Made by a program: the position numbers and the translations under genes. Positions 43,250 through 52,394 of a stretch of 64,000 nt of DNA are shown here, piece after piece (the stretch's first letter is position 1; every line of letters begins with the position of its first letter). The DNA is from JAJRQY01 sp965224435 (GTDB lineage: Bacteria; Actinomycetota; Acidimicrobiia; Acidimicrobiales; SZUA-35). Location of the stretch: the NCBI GenBank assembly GCA_965224435.1, contig OZ245048.1, positions 2,728,001 through 2,792,000 of the forward strand, read 5' to 3'. The notes beneath the pieces are model-generated. The model had not been told where the DNA came from. It did not search any database and saw nothing but the letters and a program-made list of their open reading frames with translations.

Positions 43250-45349
43250 TCACCTGATGTCACCGTTGTACGCTTCGCTCGAAGCACGTAGGACAACTCG
43301 CATCGTCTCCATGACACCGTCTGCCACTTGCTGGCTCTGGTTTCGCATGCTCGCCACCCCTTCGGCGTGACCCTTGCCTTGTTCAGCCTTCACCTTGTCA
43401 CCGTCCACGGTGAGTTGCCGGAAGTTGTCTACAACCACCGTGTGCGCTCGGCCATTGATCTCGATCCGTTCTTTTGGTGTCGCCGCGTTAGCATCAGCAC
43501 AGTAGACAACCGAGGCTGAAGACCCATCGGCATAACCGATGAGCAGGTGATGTGAGTCATGCTCGTCGGTCCCCGGCCCGAGGGCATGGACTGATGTGAC
43601 TTCTTGATCACCGACGAGGAAGTGGCAGGTGTCGACGAAGTGGGAGACCTCGCCAAGAAGCCGACCGCCTTCGCGTCGATCCGAATACCAGTGCCCAGCA
43701 GGCAGTGCCCCAGCGTTCACCCGGTACTGGATCTGAAGAGGACCAGGCCCCTTCAACGCATCTCGTGCAGCTACGACCATCGGCGCATAGCGACGATTGA
43801 ACCCGACGTACAGCCGTCCGTCTGATTCTTCGAGCGCTGCTTCGACATCAGCCAGTTCTTCCCAGGAAAGAGCCAGCGGCTTCTCGCAATAGACGTCCTT
43901 GCCAGCCCGCAACGCAACCGCGGTGTATTCGGCGTGGGTGGAGTGCGGTGTGGCGACAACAACGACATCAACATCCGGATCATTGATGACCGCGTCCGGG
44001 TCGCTGGAGGCCTTGGCGATGCCTTCGCGTTCAGCCAGTCTGGTGGCGCTCAATCCGGAGGCGGAGGCGACGTGAACTACGGGCCCAAAGCCAGCTTCTT
44101 TCAGCGACGGAACAATGACGCCTCGGACGAAGTTTCCGGCTCCCAAGATACCAACCGAGGGCTGTCCCTTAATGGGCCGCAGAGTTTTGTCCGACTTGAT
44201 CTGAATCGTTCGCTCAGGTTCGGTGGTGCCTGGGTAGGTCAGTACAATGCCAATGGCGTTCTGCGAGCGATCCTCAAGAATTCCGTAGGCTTTCGTGGCT
44301 TCTGCAATATCAACCCGATGGGTAATCAAGTCAGAGACATCAAGGCGACCAGAGGCCATCAAGTCCAACACTGCTTCAAGGTTGCGCCCCTCGGTCCAAC
44401 GGACATGGCCCACTGGATAGTCGACGCCCCACTCCTCATAGCTCCGGTCATAGCGGCCCGGCCCATAGCTTCGGGCCAGCTTGAGATCCAGTTCCTTGTG
44501 GTAAAAGTCGTTCCGGTTCAGATCAAGCCCAACGTCACCCACAGCCACGACGGTTGCCCGGTCACGACATCGGTCTGGCACTGCCTGGATGATCTGTGAC
44601 TTGCCTTGGGCACCGGCGGTAATAATCACGGCATCGGCCCCTCGGCCACGGCTCCATTCCATGATTTCGGCCGTTGTTGAGCTGCCTGCTTCAAGCACAC
44701 CCTTGATGCCGTGCTGTTCCCCAAGGTCCAGCAAGCGCTGATCAAGGTCAATACCGAGCACGTCGCAACCAGAAGCCGCAGCCATACGAGCAGTCATCTG
44801 CCCAATCAGTCCCATGCCAACAACAACGATCTTGGAGCCAATTCGAATGTCGGCCTGGCGCAGACCATGGAGGCCAACACTGGCCACCGTGCTGAACGAG
44901 GCAGCCTCGTCGCTGACCTCATCGGGAATCTTGGAAGCAAGAACCCAGGGCACCGACTGGAACTCGGCGTGAGAGGCAAAGCCACCGCCACCAGTCGCAA
45001 CCCGGTCGCCGGGAGCAAGCCCACGAACTCCAGGCCCAATCTCCAAAATCGTTCCGGCCCCGGAGTAACCCAGCGCAAGATCATCGGCCAGCTTGGCTCG
45101 GACGGCCTGAATTGTTGGCTTCAAGCCATCGGTCTTGGCTTTGGAGAGGACCTGTCGAACCAGATCTGGGCGTGCCCTTGCCTTGGCCACCAGATTCGCC
45201 TGGGCCAATTGGGTGACCGCACGTTCTGTTCCGGCCGAAATGAGGGTCGCCGATGTTGCCACCAAGACCGATACTGAGGACATGCGTGGAGCCGGAGCTT
45301 CGATGACCTCAATGGATCCGCCGCCTGCGGACTGAACTACTTGTTTCAT
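43250..45349 (-). CDS. Bi-domain oxidoreductase: zinc-type alcohol dehydrogenase + Gfo/Idh/MocA
   Basis: About 699 residues from the ATG at 45349. Residues about 1-360 form an MDR alcohol-dehydrogenase-like domain (GYSGAGTILEIGPGV, GDRVATGGGG, VVVGMGLIGQMTARMA). Residues about 385-690 form a Gfo/Idh/MocA domain (VGILGAGNFVRGVIVPSL, VYCEKPLALSWEE, GFNRRYAPMV). This two-domain protein is common next to heparinase II/III genes in polysaccharide clusters, as here. Sugar substrate unknown. The open frame extends to 45430 without family support. Confidence 0.88.
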   Translation of the reverse strand: MKQVVQSAGGGSIEVIEAPAPRMSSVSVLVATSATLISAGTERAVTQLAQANLVAKARARPDLVRQVLSKAKTDGLKPTIQAVRAKLADDLALGYSGAGTILEIGPGVRGLAPGDRVATGGGGFASHAEFQSVPWVLASKIPDEVSDEAASFSTVASVGLHGLRQADIRIGSKIVVVGMGLIGQMTARMAAASGCDVLGIDLDQRLLDLGEQHGIKGVLEAGSSTTAEIMEWSRGRGADAVIITAGAQGKSQIIQAVPDRCRDRATVVAVGDVGLDLNRNDFYHKELDLKLARSYGPGRYDRSYEEWGVDYPVGHVRWTEGRNLEAVLDLMASGRLDVSDLITHRVDIAEATKAYGILEDRSQNAIGIVLTYPGTTEPERTIQIKSDKTLRPIKGQPSVGILGAGNFVRGVIVPSLKEAGFGPVVHVASASGLSATRLAEREGIAKASSDPDAVINDPDVDVVVVATPHSTHAEYTAVALRAGKDVYCEKPLALSWEELADVEAALEESDGRLYVGFNRRYAPMVVAARDALKGPGPLQIQYRVNAGALPAGHWYSDRREGGRLLGEVSHFVDTCHFLVGDQEVTSVHALGPGTDEHDSHHLLIGYADGSSASVVYCADANAATPKERIEINGRAHTVVVDNFRQLTVDGDKVKAEQGKGHAEGVASMRNQSQQVADGVMETMRVVLRASSEAYNGDIR

Positions 45350-45467
45350 TCTGCCTCTGCCGTTTGCGGGACGCACAAAACTGTCGACATCCCGATCTGT
45401 CGAACGCATCGAGAATAGCCTGATTGGCACCGCTCAGCACTGGTCATATGGCCTATCAAGGTTTGGC

Positions 45468-47324
45468 TCATTGTTGTCGATACTCCCGTTCGTTGGCCCA
45501 GAAGACTGATATCTGTTGAGATGCCTGGCAGATCAAAACCGGCACTTCATCGAACCGGCCATAGGCGTCGCTCCTGAATCCCGTGCGCTCGTAGGTTTTG
45601 ACCTTAGAACCGCGCACCTCCGTCACTCCGCACGGTGCGCTCCAGTGGGTCACGAACTCAGAGTCAGACTGGCACGAATCGTCCACCCGAACGCCTTCGG
45701 CCGACACCTCAACCGTCCGCTCGAAATGATGAGACCCATCGGTGTGCACGGTGAACACTCCAGAAACACTGTCTTCGCTTGCCACCAATCGGACAATTGA
45801 CCCCGATGGCCAGCGGGCCTTCAGGAATCGCCCGACGGTTGGCATCTGTGGCTCACCTTCAATGTGCGGAGAATTGTGCGCTGCAACCCCACTGAGCGGA
45901 CCAGGCTCACCCGATGCCGGCTTGTAGCTCTGGGTCCCAGAATCGCTAGCAACGTTTCGTCCGTCGATCCAGATATCGCAGTGGAGCTGGTCTTCGTGGG
46001 CAGGGCGGAACTCATAAGATCCACAGCGCACATACACCCGGGTCGATCCATGAACCAGAAGATGAAGACCAATGTCGGCGAACGATTTGACCCACGGCTC
46101 CGACATGTCGGTCTTAGTCGGTGAGGGCAGAGCCATCCCCAGCCAGGCCAAACCTTCGGTTGAAGCTGCACCCCCGCCCAGTCCACATCCGCATTCGCAG
46201 CCGGCTACCGCGCTTGCGATATGTGCATCGTGAGCTAGATCTCGGTGCGGGACCCGGTCCAGCGGTAGCACTCTCGCTCCATCATCAGGTCCAAAGAAGG
46301 GTCCAGACCCAGAGATCGGTTCGACCAGGGCGGAGAGGAACAGGGCTGATCGCTCCAGCGCATCCGATACCTCAGCCAAGAGTGTCCCTCCGGTTCGGAG
46401 TGACAGCATCTTGGCCCACGTCAAGTTCTGAACAAACACCCGGTGATAGTTAGTTGAATACTGTGATGATCCACCGTCTTGGAAGATGAGAGTCTCCGCC
46501 ACCTCTTTGAGGTGCCTCTGACCAAGCTTGTGCCACTGCTCACCGCCGCCATCGGGGTGCAAGTAGCTTGCCGTCAGCAAGCCGACAGCCTCACTGATGT
46601 GATGATTGTTCTTCTGACTCCGGGCATAGGCGATATTGGAGGCCACCCGATTTGCGGTGACTTCGGCGAATTGCTGGAGCTGGCCCATTCGCATATCGTT
46701 TAATATTTCGGGCATAGCTTGGGCGGCACAAGTTACTGCCATGAGGCGAAGGCTTGCTTCCTGGCCGCACTGCCAGTTGACACCCTCATTGGGTGGGTTC
46801 TGCTCACGCCATTCGTCAAACAGCTCCCAGAACAGCTCACCCGCACCGCACTCGGGCACAACGACGTGGGCACGAACAAGGTCAAAGGCCCAACCAAACC
46901 GACTCGGTTCCCAGATTCGTTTCAAGTCCGCATCGGGGAACTCCGAGACCTGCGACCAGTGGGTCTCTCGGGGATAGCGAACCCCAGCGAAGGGATCATG
47001 GTGCCAGTCCTCCATCTGAACCTTGGTACCAAACACACCGAATCGTCGTTCTCGAAGATCAGAGACCAGTCCGGCCAACTCTTGACGCTGATCGCGGCAG
47101 TAGTTCTCCAACAACCACGCAGAGAGCCCATCAGCATCCACGATCGGAGTCGGACGCCACGAAGTTGGAGCCGACACAGGCCACTCCCCCAACGGAGAAC
47201 GACGAACATGAACACCGGACTTCAGCTCAGCGGCATAGCGGAGACGAAACGCAACCCATCCTGGGCCAAGCCGCCGAGCCGCATCCACATAGAGAGGCAG
47301 CCGCCGAACCATTTGCAGGTTCAC
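45468..47324 (-). CDS. Heparinase II/III-like uronate polysaccharide lyase family protein
   Basis: 618 residues. The helical toroid half (about 60-330) includes SQKNNHHISEAVGLL with the conserved Asn-His-His, and SSQYSTNYHRVFVQ. The beta-sandwich half (about 400-600) includes GSYEFRPAHEDQLHCDIWIDG. Heparinase II/III proteins cleave or modify uronic-acid-containing polymers. Several such proteins sit in biosynthetic clusters, as this one does, next to the bi-domain oxidoreductase. No signal peptide is obvious, so a cytoplasmic role is possible. ATGA overlap with the upstream GT. Confidence 0.85.
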   Translation of the reverse strand: MNLQMVRRLPLYVDAARRLGPGWVAFRLRYAAELKSGVHVRRSPLGEWPVSAPTSWRPTPIVDADGLSAWLLENYCRDQRQELAGLVSDLRERRFGVFGTKVQMEDWHHDPFAGVRYPRETHWSQVSEFPDADLKRIWEPSRFGWAFDLVRAHVVVPECGAGELFWELFDEWREQNPPNEGVNWQCGQEASLRLMAVTCAAQAMPEILNDMRMGQLQQFAEVTANRVASNIAYARSQKNNHHISEAVGLLTASYLHPDGGGEQWHKLGQRHLKEVAETLIFQDGGSSQYSTNYHRVFVQNLTWAKMLSLRTGGTLLAEVSDALERSALFLSALVEPISGSGPFFGPDDGARVLPLDRVPHRDLAHDAHIASAVAGCECGCGLGGGAASTEGLAWLGMALPSPTKTDMSEPWVKSFADIGLHLLVHGSTRVYVRCGSYEFRPAHEDQLHCDIWIDGRNVASDSGTQSYKPASGEPGPLSGVAAHNSPHIEGEPQMPTVGRFLKARWPSGSIVRLVASEDSVSGVFTVHTDGSHHFERTVEVSAEGVRVDDSCQSDSEFVTHWSAPCGVTEVRGSKVKTYERTGFRSDAYGRFDEVPVLICQASQQISVFWANEREYRQQ

Positions 47325-48496
47325 CCCGTGACATCCTCGAATACCTGCGCCAGCAGGGCAGCCATCGCACTCCTGGAACGCTCCGCCTCCATAAATGCCT
47401 TACCTGCCACTGACATCTGGTCACGTTCTGTCCCCGACAGGGCAGCCAACTGTCGCATTCCGTCAGCCATTCCCGCTGGCTCCACGGCAAGGCCGGAGCC
47501 AGCGTCGCGTACCATCTGGGCCACATCACCGCCGGTATTGGTGAGAGCAGGCAAGCCAGCTGCCATATAGTCATACAGCTTGTTGGGGCTCACTCCAGTC
47601 TTGAAAAGCTCAACATCGGCAAGACTATGCAGTCCAACATCAGCGGCCGCTAACAGGTCCGCCATTTCCGTCTTCGGAATGGGATCGAGGAAGTGCACAT
47701 TGCTCAGGCCCTCATCTCGTACTCGGTCCACCAGAGCTTGCTTGACGACCCCGTCACCGACCAGAACAAAGTGAATGTTCTCCTCGACCACCTCTGCCGC
47801 AGCATCAAGGACCAGGTCAAGACCGTTTGCTGGGCCATGAGCACCGGCATAGACCGCAGTGAAACCTTCGAAGCCATAGCGCCGTCGCAGCACGTCACGA
47901 TCTTCGGTTGACTCAAAGTCAGCAGGATCCGCGCCGTTGGGGATGAAGACCAACTTGTCCTGAGGGATTCCCAAAGCAACGATCGGGGGACCACTGCCTT
48001 CAGCCAGAATGACGATCCGGTCAGCGGACTGGTACAGGAACTTCTCTAACTTTCGTAGCGATCGATAGACCTTGGAGGTCTCTGCCATCATCCCAGAATC
48101 AACCAGGATCTGAGGCCAAAGGTCGCGGACCTCGAGTACGAAGGCCGCCCGGCGAACCTTGGCAATCATCAGGCCGGCCAGGGCAGCCCCAAGGTGCGGT
48201 GAGGAGCCATAGACCACGGCCGGTTTTGGAGAGGTCACACCACGCAACAACGCAACCGCTGAGTAGCTGGCCCAGTTCAGGACTCGACTGGTCCCGTTCC
48301 CGCGAAACGGGGTGACCGGAAGCGTTCGAAGAATCCCCTCCGATGAGACCGAGCTCTGGTCAAAGTAATGCCGGTTGGCGGCCAGAATGCGAGCATCCCA
48401 CTCGGCCAGCCGGCCGAAGAGTTCAACATGTCTGGTTCCACCTCCACCGGACATGGGCAAAGCGAACTGATTGAGGACGAGTATCCGACGCTTCAC
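47321..48496 (-). CDS. GT4-family glycosyltransferase, WbuB-like
   Basis: 391 residues. The N-terminal region has LNQFALPMSGGGGTRH. EVRDLWPQILVDSG is the WbuB-type acceptor-domain signature. FIPNGADPADFE, YAGAHGPANGLDLVLDAA and SPNKLYDYMAAGLPAL fill the donor domain. It overlaps genes on both sides by 4 bp (heparinase downstream, NeuD-type acyltransferase upstream). Expected to add a sugar after the priming transferase. Confidence 0.9.
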   Translation of the reverse strand: MKRRILVLNQFALPMSGGGGTRHVELFGRLAEWDARILAANRHYFDQSSVSSEGILRTLPVTPFRGNGTSRVLNWASYSAVALLRGVTSPKPAVVYGSSPHLGAALAGLMIAKVRRAAFVLEVRDLWPQILVDSGMMAETSKVYRSLRKLEKFLYQSADRIVILAEGSGPPIVALGIPQDKLVFIPNGADPADFESTEDRDVLRRRYGFEGFTAVYAGAHGPANGLDLVLDAAAEVVEENIHFVLVGDGVVKQALVDRVRDEGLSNVHFLDPIPKTEMADLLAAADVGLHSLADVELFKTGVSPNKLYDYMAAGLPALTNTGGDVAQMVRDAGSGLAVEPAGMADGMRQLAALSGTERDQMSVAGKAFMEAERSRSAMAALLAQVFEDVTG

Positions 48497-49131
48497 GTCA
48501 TCTCCTTGGCTGGTATGCCAACAACGGTCGTACCCGCTGCGATATCCTTGGTCACGACAGAACCCGCACCAATCCGGGCTCCGTCGCCGACTTCGATGCC
48601 TTCCAGGATCACGGACCCGGTGCCGACCAACACTTCGTTTCCAATGATCACATCACCGGCGATCTTGGCCCCAGGCATGATGGAAGAGAACTGACCGACC
48701 TGTGTGTCATGGCCAATAGTTGATCCATACGACACGTGAACATGCTCACCTAGGCTCACATTCGGCGAAACCCAAACCTGTCCGAAGATCACCACACCAG
48801 GTGATACCTGTGCTCCGGCGCCCACGTCGGTTCTTGGATGCTGAAGAGTGGGAAGCGGTATCCCTCCCTTGGCCACGGCCTGCTCGGCCACTGCCTTTCT
48901 CGATTCCGGATAGCCAATACCCATGATGAAGAAGATGCCCTCTTTGATCGGCCTGAACACGCCATCGATAAGGTGAGCTTGTCTTCCATCGAAACGGTCT
49001 CGCCGCTCCCAAACGTCATCAGACACCGTGACCAAATCAATGTCGCAGAGGCCAGCTAACGAGCAAGCCTCGACCACGGATAGGACATCACTGGCATGTC
49101 CTCCGCCTCCGAGAATCGCAAGCGCCTTCAT
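48493..49131 (-). CDS. PglD/NeuD-type sugar N- or O-acetyltransferase
   Basis: 212 residues. An N-terminal nucleotide-sugar-binding region (LAILGGGGHASDVLSVV) precedes a hexapeptide beta-helix (about 95-205) with HVSYGSTIGHD, whose His is the catalytic base in PglD, and IGAGSVVTKDI. PglD acetylates the 4-amino group of UDP-4-amino-sugars to give UDP-diNAcBac. Here it lies between a PglC-like transferase and a GT, with a PglE-like aminotransferase nearby, so the same role fits. NeuD-type O-acetylation is the alternative. Confidence 0.85.
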   Translation of the reverse strand: MKALAILGGGGHASDVLSVVEACSLAGLCDIDLVTVSDDVWERRDRFDGRQAHLIDGVFRPIKEGIFFIMGIGYPESRKAVAEQAVAKGGIPLPTLQHPRTDVGAGAQVSPGVVIFGQVWVSPNVSLGEHVHVSYGSTIGHDTQVGQFSSIMPGAKIAGDVIIGNEVLVGTGSVILEGIEVGDGARIGAGSVVTKDIAAGTTVVGIPAKEMT

Positions 49132-49745
49132 CCTCGCTCACCGATCTCAGAACCTAGGAAGTGATGCATTGTTGAAGTCTCCGAGGATGAGATGCCGTCC
49201 TGAGTCAGAACAGCCTGGACTGTCTGAATCAGTATCTTCACGTCCCCGACTAGCGAATGGTTCTCCACGTATTCCACATCCATCTCAAACCGATCGTCCC
49301 AGCCAACCAGGTTACGCCCCGATACTTGGGCGAGCCCCGTCAGCCCTGGTCGAACTTCGTGTCGACGGGCCTGTCGTTCTGAATAGAGCGGAAGGTACTC
49401 CGTCAGCAACGGCCGAGGCCCCACCAGGCTCATGTCACCGCGGGCGATGTTCAAGAGCTCGGGCAATTCATCAAGACTGAGCGAGCGCAGCCTCCTTCCG
49501 AATTCAGTCAGACGTTCCTCATCAAGTTCATCCCCGTCTCTCATCGACCGGAACTTCAACAGCTCGAATGGCTCGCCGTTCAGACCTGGGCGAGTCTGGC
49601 GAAAAATCACAGGAGAACCCAGGCGGAGACGAACCAGGATCGCCGTGACGAGCAAAAGTGGCCAGAGCACGAGCAGCCCAGATACGGAAACAACCACATC
49701 CAGCAGGCGCTTGATTCTGCCAGAAAGGCCAGAGGACACGTTCAA
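49128..49745 (-). CDS. Priming sugar transferase, PglC-like
   Basis: 205 residues, the short form of the family, with no extra N-terminal domain. The re-entrant membrane helix is at about 12-38. KFRSM, SLSLDELPELLNIARGDMS and VGPRPLL show the intact Asp-Glu dyad. RPGLTGLAQVSGRN follows. Size and neighbours match PglC, which transfers phospho-diNAcBac to undecaprenyl phosphate. Overlaps on both sides (ATGA) couple it to the PglD-like gene and to the epimerase. Confidence 0.92.
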   Translation of the reverse strand: MNVSSGLSGRIKRLLDVVVSVSGLLVLWPLLLVTAILVRLRLGSPVIFRQTRPGLNGEPFELLKFRSMRDGDELDEERLTEFGRRLRSLSLDELPELLNIARGDMSLVGPRPLLTEYLPLYSERQARRHEVRPGLTGLAQVSGRNLVGWDDRFEMDVEYVENHSLVGDVKILIQTVQAVLTQDGISSSETSTMHHFLGSEIGERG

Positions 49746-50866
49746 CCTGCCAGGTCTGTTGGACGCAGCCGGTTCTCATCAGCCAAGGTGGACAGGAGGA
49801 CCTTGGCAATTCGGTCACCAGCGTGTCCGTCCCACAGCTCGGGGCAGCCTGGTTCTGGCGGGTTCTCAAGAATCTCTGCGGCAGCGATACGGATCTTGTC
49901 CGGATCGGGTCCAACCAGACGGTTTGTTCCTTCGGTGATCGTGATTGGCCGTTCGGTTGACGTTCGAAGGGTCAGACACGGGATCCCCAATGCCGTCGTT
50001 TCTTCTTGCAGCCCGCCAGAGTCTGTCAGGACCATGCGTGAATCGGCTTGCAGCCCAAGGAAGTCCAGATAGCCCTGGGGGCCAATTAGCCGCAGGTTCT
50101 CCGACTTGTTCAGGGCCTCAACGGCTTCTCGCGTTCGGGGGTGAACCGCGAAGAGCAGGGGCAGCTTCTCGGCCACGTCAGAAAGAGCCTCAATCAGCCC
50201 TTTCAACAAAGCGGGATCATCAACATTGGATGGCCGGTGAAGGGTGACCAATCCATAGTTGCCCGGCTCAACATCGAAGCGTTCCGGGGTCTTGCGCTCA
50301 CGAGCTCGCTCAGCGTTGACCAGAAGTGTGTCGATCATGACATTGCCAACAAGGTGAATCTGATCGTCGCGATAGCCCTCGTTGCGTAGATTTACCGCTG
50401 CATCCGGCGAGGAAGCCAGTAAGAGGTCGGCGACCCGATCGGCAACTACTCGGTTGACCTCTTCGGGCATGCTCCAGTCCCGACTGCGCAGTCCTGCCTC
50501 AACATGGGCCACAAGGCGACCCATCTTGGCTCCGACCAGAGCACATGCCAGGGTCGAGTTCACATCGCCTACCACCACCACGGCATCAACCGGGTGCTCG
50601 GTCAGAAGCTGCTCGTACAGCACCATCACCTTTGCCGTTTGCTCAGCATGCGACGCCGAACCAACACCCAGGTGGTGGTCGGGTTTGCGTATTCCTAGGT
50701 CCTCAAAGAAGACGTCACTCATTGCGGCGTCATAGTGCTGTCCGGTATGGACCAGCTCAACCTTGGCCCCAACCCCCTCCAGGGAATCCAGGATCGGCTT
50801 GACCTTCATGAAGTTTGGTCGCGCTCCCGCAACAAGTGAGATGGTCGGAGCATCTGAGGATGTCAT
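49742..50866 (-). CDS. wecB: UDP-GlcNAc 2-epimerase, WecB-like
   Basis: About 374 residues from the ATG at 50866 with AGGAAA upstream; in-frame ATGs further up (to 50950) would overlap the aminotransferase end. GARPNFMKVKPI at the start, VHTGQHYD, HVEAGLRS, VTLHRPSNVD and TDSGGLQEE are the usual landmarks, including catalytic His and Asp/Glu positions. The non-hydrolysing enzyme interconverts UDP-GlcNAc and UDP-ManNAc. A WbpI-type epimerase acting on UDP-GlcNAc3NAcA is possible given the wbp-like operon at 31363. Confidence 0.9.
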   Translation of the reverse strand: MTSSDAPTISLVAGARPNFMKVKPILDSLEGVGAKVELVHTGQHYDAAMSDVFFEDLGIRKPDHHLGVGSASHAEQTAKVMVLYEQLLTEHPVDAVVVVGDVNSTLACALVGAKMGRLVAHVEAGLRSRDWSMPEEVNRVVADRVADLLLASSPDAAVNLRNEGYRDDQIHLVGNVMIDTLLVNAERARERKTPERFDVEPGNYGLVTLHRPSNVDDPALLKGLIEALSDVAEKLPLLFAVHPRTREAVEALNKSENLRLIGPQGYLDFLGLQADSRMVLTDSGGLQEETTALGIPCLTLRTSTERPITITEGTNRLVGPDPDKIRIAAAEILENPPEPGCPELWDGHAGDRIAKVLLSTLADENRLRPTDLAG

Positions 50867-50879
50867 TGATTGCGGTTTC

Positions 50880-52034
50880 CTAGATCTGGAGGGATCGATC
50901 ATTGAGCGAGTCGTCAAGGGCCTGAACAACGCTGTCGAGTTCGTCGTCACTCATGCTTGAGCCTGATGGAAGGCAGATGCCGCGGGCAAATAGCTCGTCA
51001 GCGACTTCGCCTCCGACCATCTCAGTCGATTCAAATACGGGTTGAACGTGCATCGGCTTCCACGCAGGGCGGGCTTCAATTCCTGCAGAATCAAGATCGG
51101 CACAAACCTCCGCCGGCTTGACCCCCTCCGGCAATAAGCCAACGCTGAGCCAACGGTTTGACCGATCGGTATGGGTCGATGGCATCCAATCGATCTGCGG
51201 GAACGCTGCCTGATAGCGGCCAGAGATTGCCTCGCGCCGCTGGATCTTTCGTTCCAATCCAGCCAGTTGCGCCCGGCCCAGGCCTGCCAGCAGGTTCGAC
51301 ATGCGAGCGTTGTGACCAATCTCCACATGTTGATAGTGCAAGGCTGGTTCGCGGGCCTGGGTGGCCAAGAAGCGGACTCGTTGGGTTAACTCGGCTGGAC
51401 CAAGAAGGGCTCCACCGCCACTGGTGGTGATGATCTTGTTGCCATTGAACGACAAGGCAGCACAGGCACCGAACGCTCCCCCGGCTCGACCTTGACCAAG
51501 GGACCCAAGGGCCTCGGCCGCATCTTCGATGAGGGGAACCTCAAAGCGCTGGCAGATAGCTTCCAACCGCCCGTAGTCGGCCAGCATCCCGTACAAGTCG
51601 ACCGGCATCACCGCCTTGGGCAGACGATCTTGTGCCGCACGTTCTTCCAGAAACTGCTCCAGCAAGTCTGGGTCCATGTTCCAGGTAGCCCGGTCACTGT
51701 CCATGAAGACAGGCACAGCACCAGCATGGACCACAGCGAATGCAGTAGCGGCGAAGGTGGCCGACTGCACCACAACCTCGTGACCAGGCTTCACTCCAAT
51801 GGCCAACAGGCCCAGTTGCAAGGCCGAGGTACCACTGGCCAAGACTGCACAGGACTCAGCGCCGGCGTACTCCGCAAGCTCGGCTTCGAAAGCATCAACC
51901 TCAGGGCCTAGTGGGGCAATCCAACCCGTGTCGAACGCTCGCAGCAGAGCTTCACGTTCTGCTTTTCCAACATCAGGCGGAGAGAGCAGAATACGTTTCT
52001 GATTCGCCGTCACAGAGAAGGGCCTTGACCGCAT
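50880..52034 (-). CDS. DegT/DnrJ/EryC1 aminotransferase, PglE-like
   Basis: About 384 residues from the ATG at 52034 after AGGA. ASGTSAL, LIEDAAEALGS and LSFNGNKIITTSGGG with the Schiff-base Lys are present. The NGNKIITTSGGG form is that of PglE/LegC-like 4-aminotransferases, which act on UDP-4-keto-6-deoxy-GlcNAc. With CapD copy 2, the PglD-like and PglC-like genes this completes a bacillosamine-type pathway. The open frame continues to 52370, but the added 112 residues show no family features. Confidence 0.88.
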   Translation of the reverse strand: MRSRPFSVTANQKRILLSPPDVGKAEREALLRAFDTGWIAPLGPEVDAFEAELAEYAGAESCAVLASGTSALQLGLLAIGVKPGHEVVVQSATFAATAFAVVHAGAVPVFMDSDRATWNMDPDLLEQFLEERAAQDRLPKAVMPVDLYGMLADYGRLEAICQRFEVPLIEDAAEALGSLGQGRAGGAFGACAALSFNGNKIITTSGGGALLGPAELTQRVRFLATQAREPALHYQHVEIGHNARMSNLLAGLGRAQLAGLERKIQRREAISGRYQAAFPQIDWMPSTHTDRSNRWLSVGLLPEGVKPAEVCADLDSAGIEARPAWKPMHVQPVFESTEMVGGEVADELFARGICLPSGSSMSDDELDSVVQALDDSLNDRSLQI

Positions 52035-52394
52035 GTCATCCTGTTCACAAACATCCCGAAACTGCCGCCTCTTCGATTGATGGTCGAGTAATAGATCATA
52101 GCAAGTCTTGAATTGCCCAGTTCGCCAACTGATTCGTTTGACCCAGCCTCCACTCTCCCTCGACCCATCAGCCAGCAAATGCTCCGAGAACGCACCGGCG
52201 ACAAGATTGTTGCCGCTCAGCAAGCCAACATGGCCGATCCTGACTGGTTGCGGACCAAAGCAGAGCCTGTTCCACTGGACGATCGATGAAGGTCTCGCCG
52301 TCTCGTCGATCAAGAACGCGGTCGGCGACCCACTCACCAAGGCCGAGCAGCTACAGCATCTACCCGGCAACCACGACCAAGGTCCAAACGGCCC
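52035..52394. other. 360-bp region without a recognisable gene
   Basis: Open frames exist on both strands but none has a family motif. The minus frame is continuous with the PglE-like gene for 112 codons. A plus frame at 52150-52290 reads like a short polar protein (LRERTGDKIVAAQQ) and stops. It may hold the promoter of the minus-strand run 52034 to 38803, or debris of a lost gene. Confidence 0.5.

Noticed and set aside
46719..47570. 283-codon open frame opposite the heparinase and GT genes
   Set aside because: Spans two real genes on the other strand and has no domain.
52035..52370. 112-residue N-terminal extension of the PglE-like aminotransferase
   Set aside because: Lacks family similarity, and a well-placed ATG at 52034 matches the usual length.
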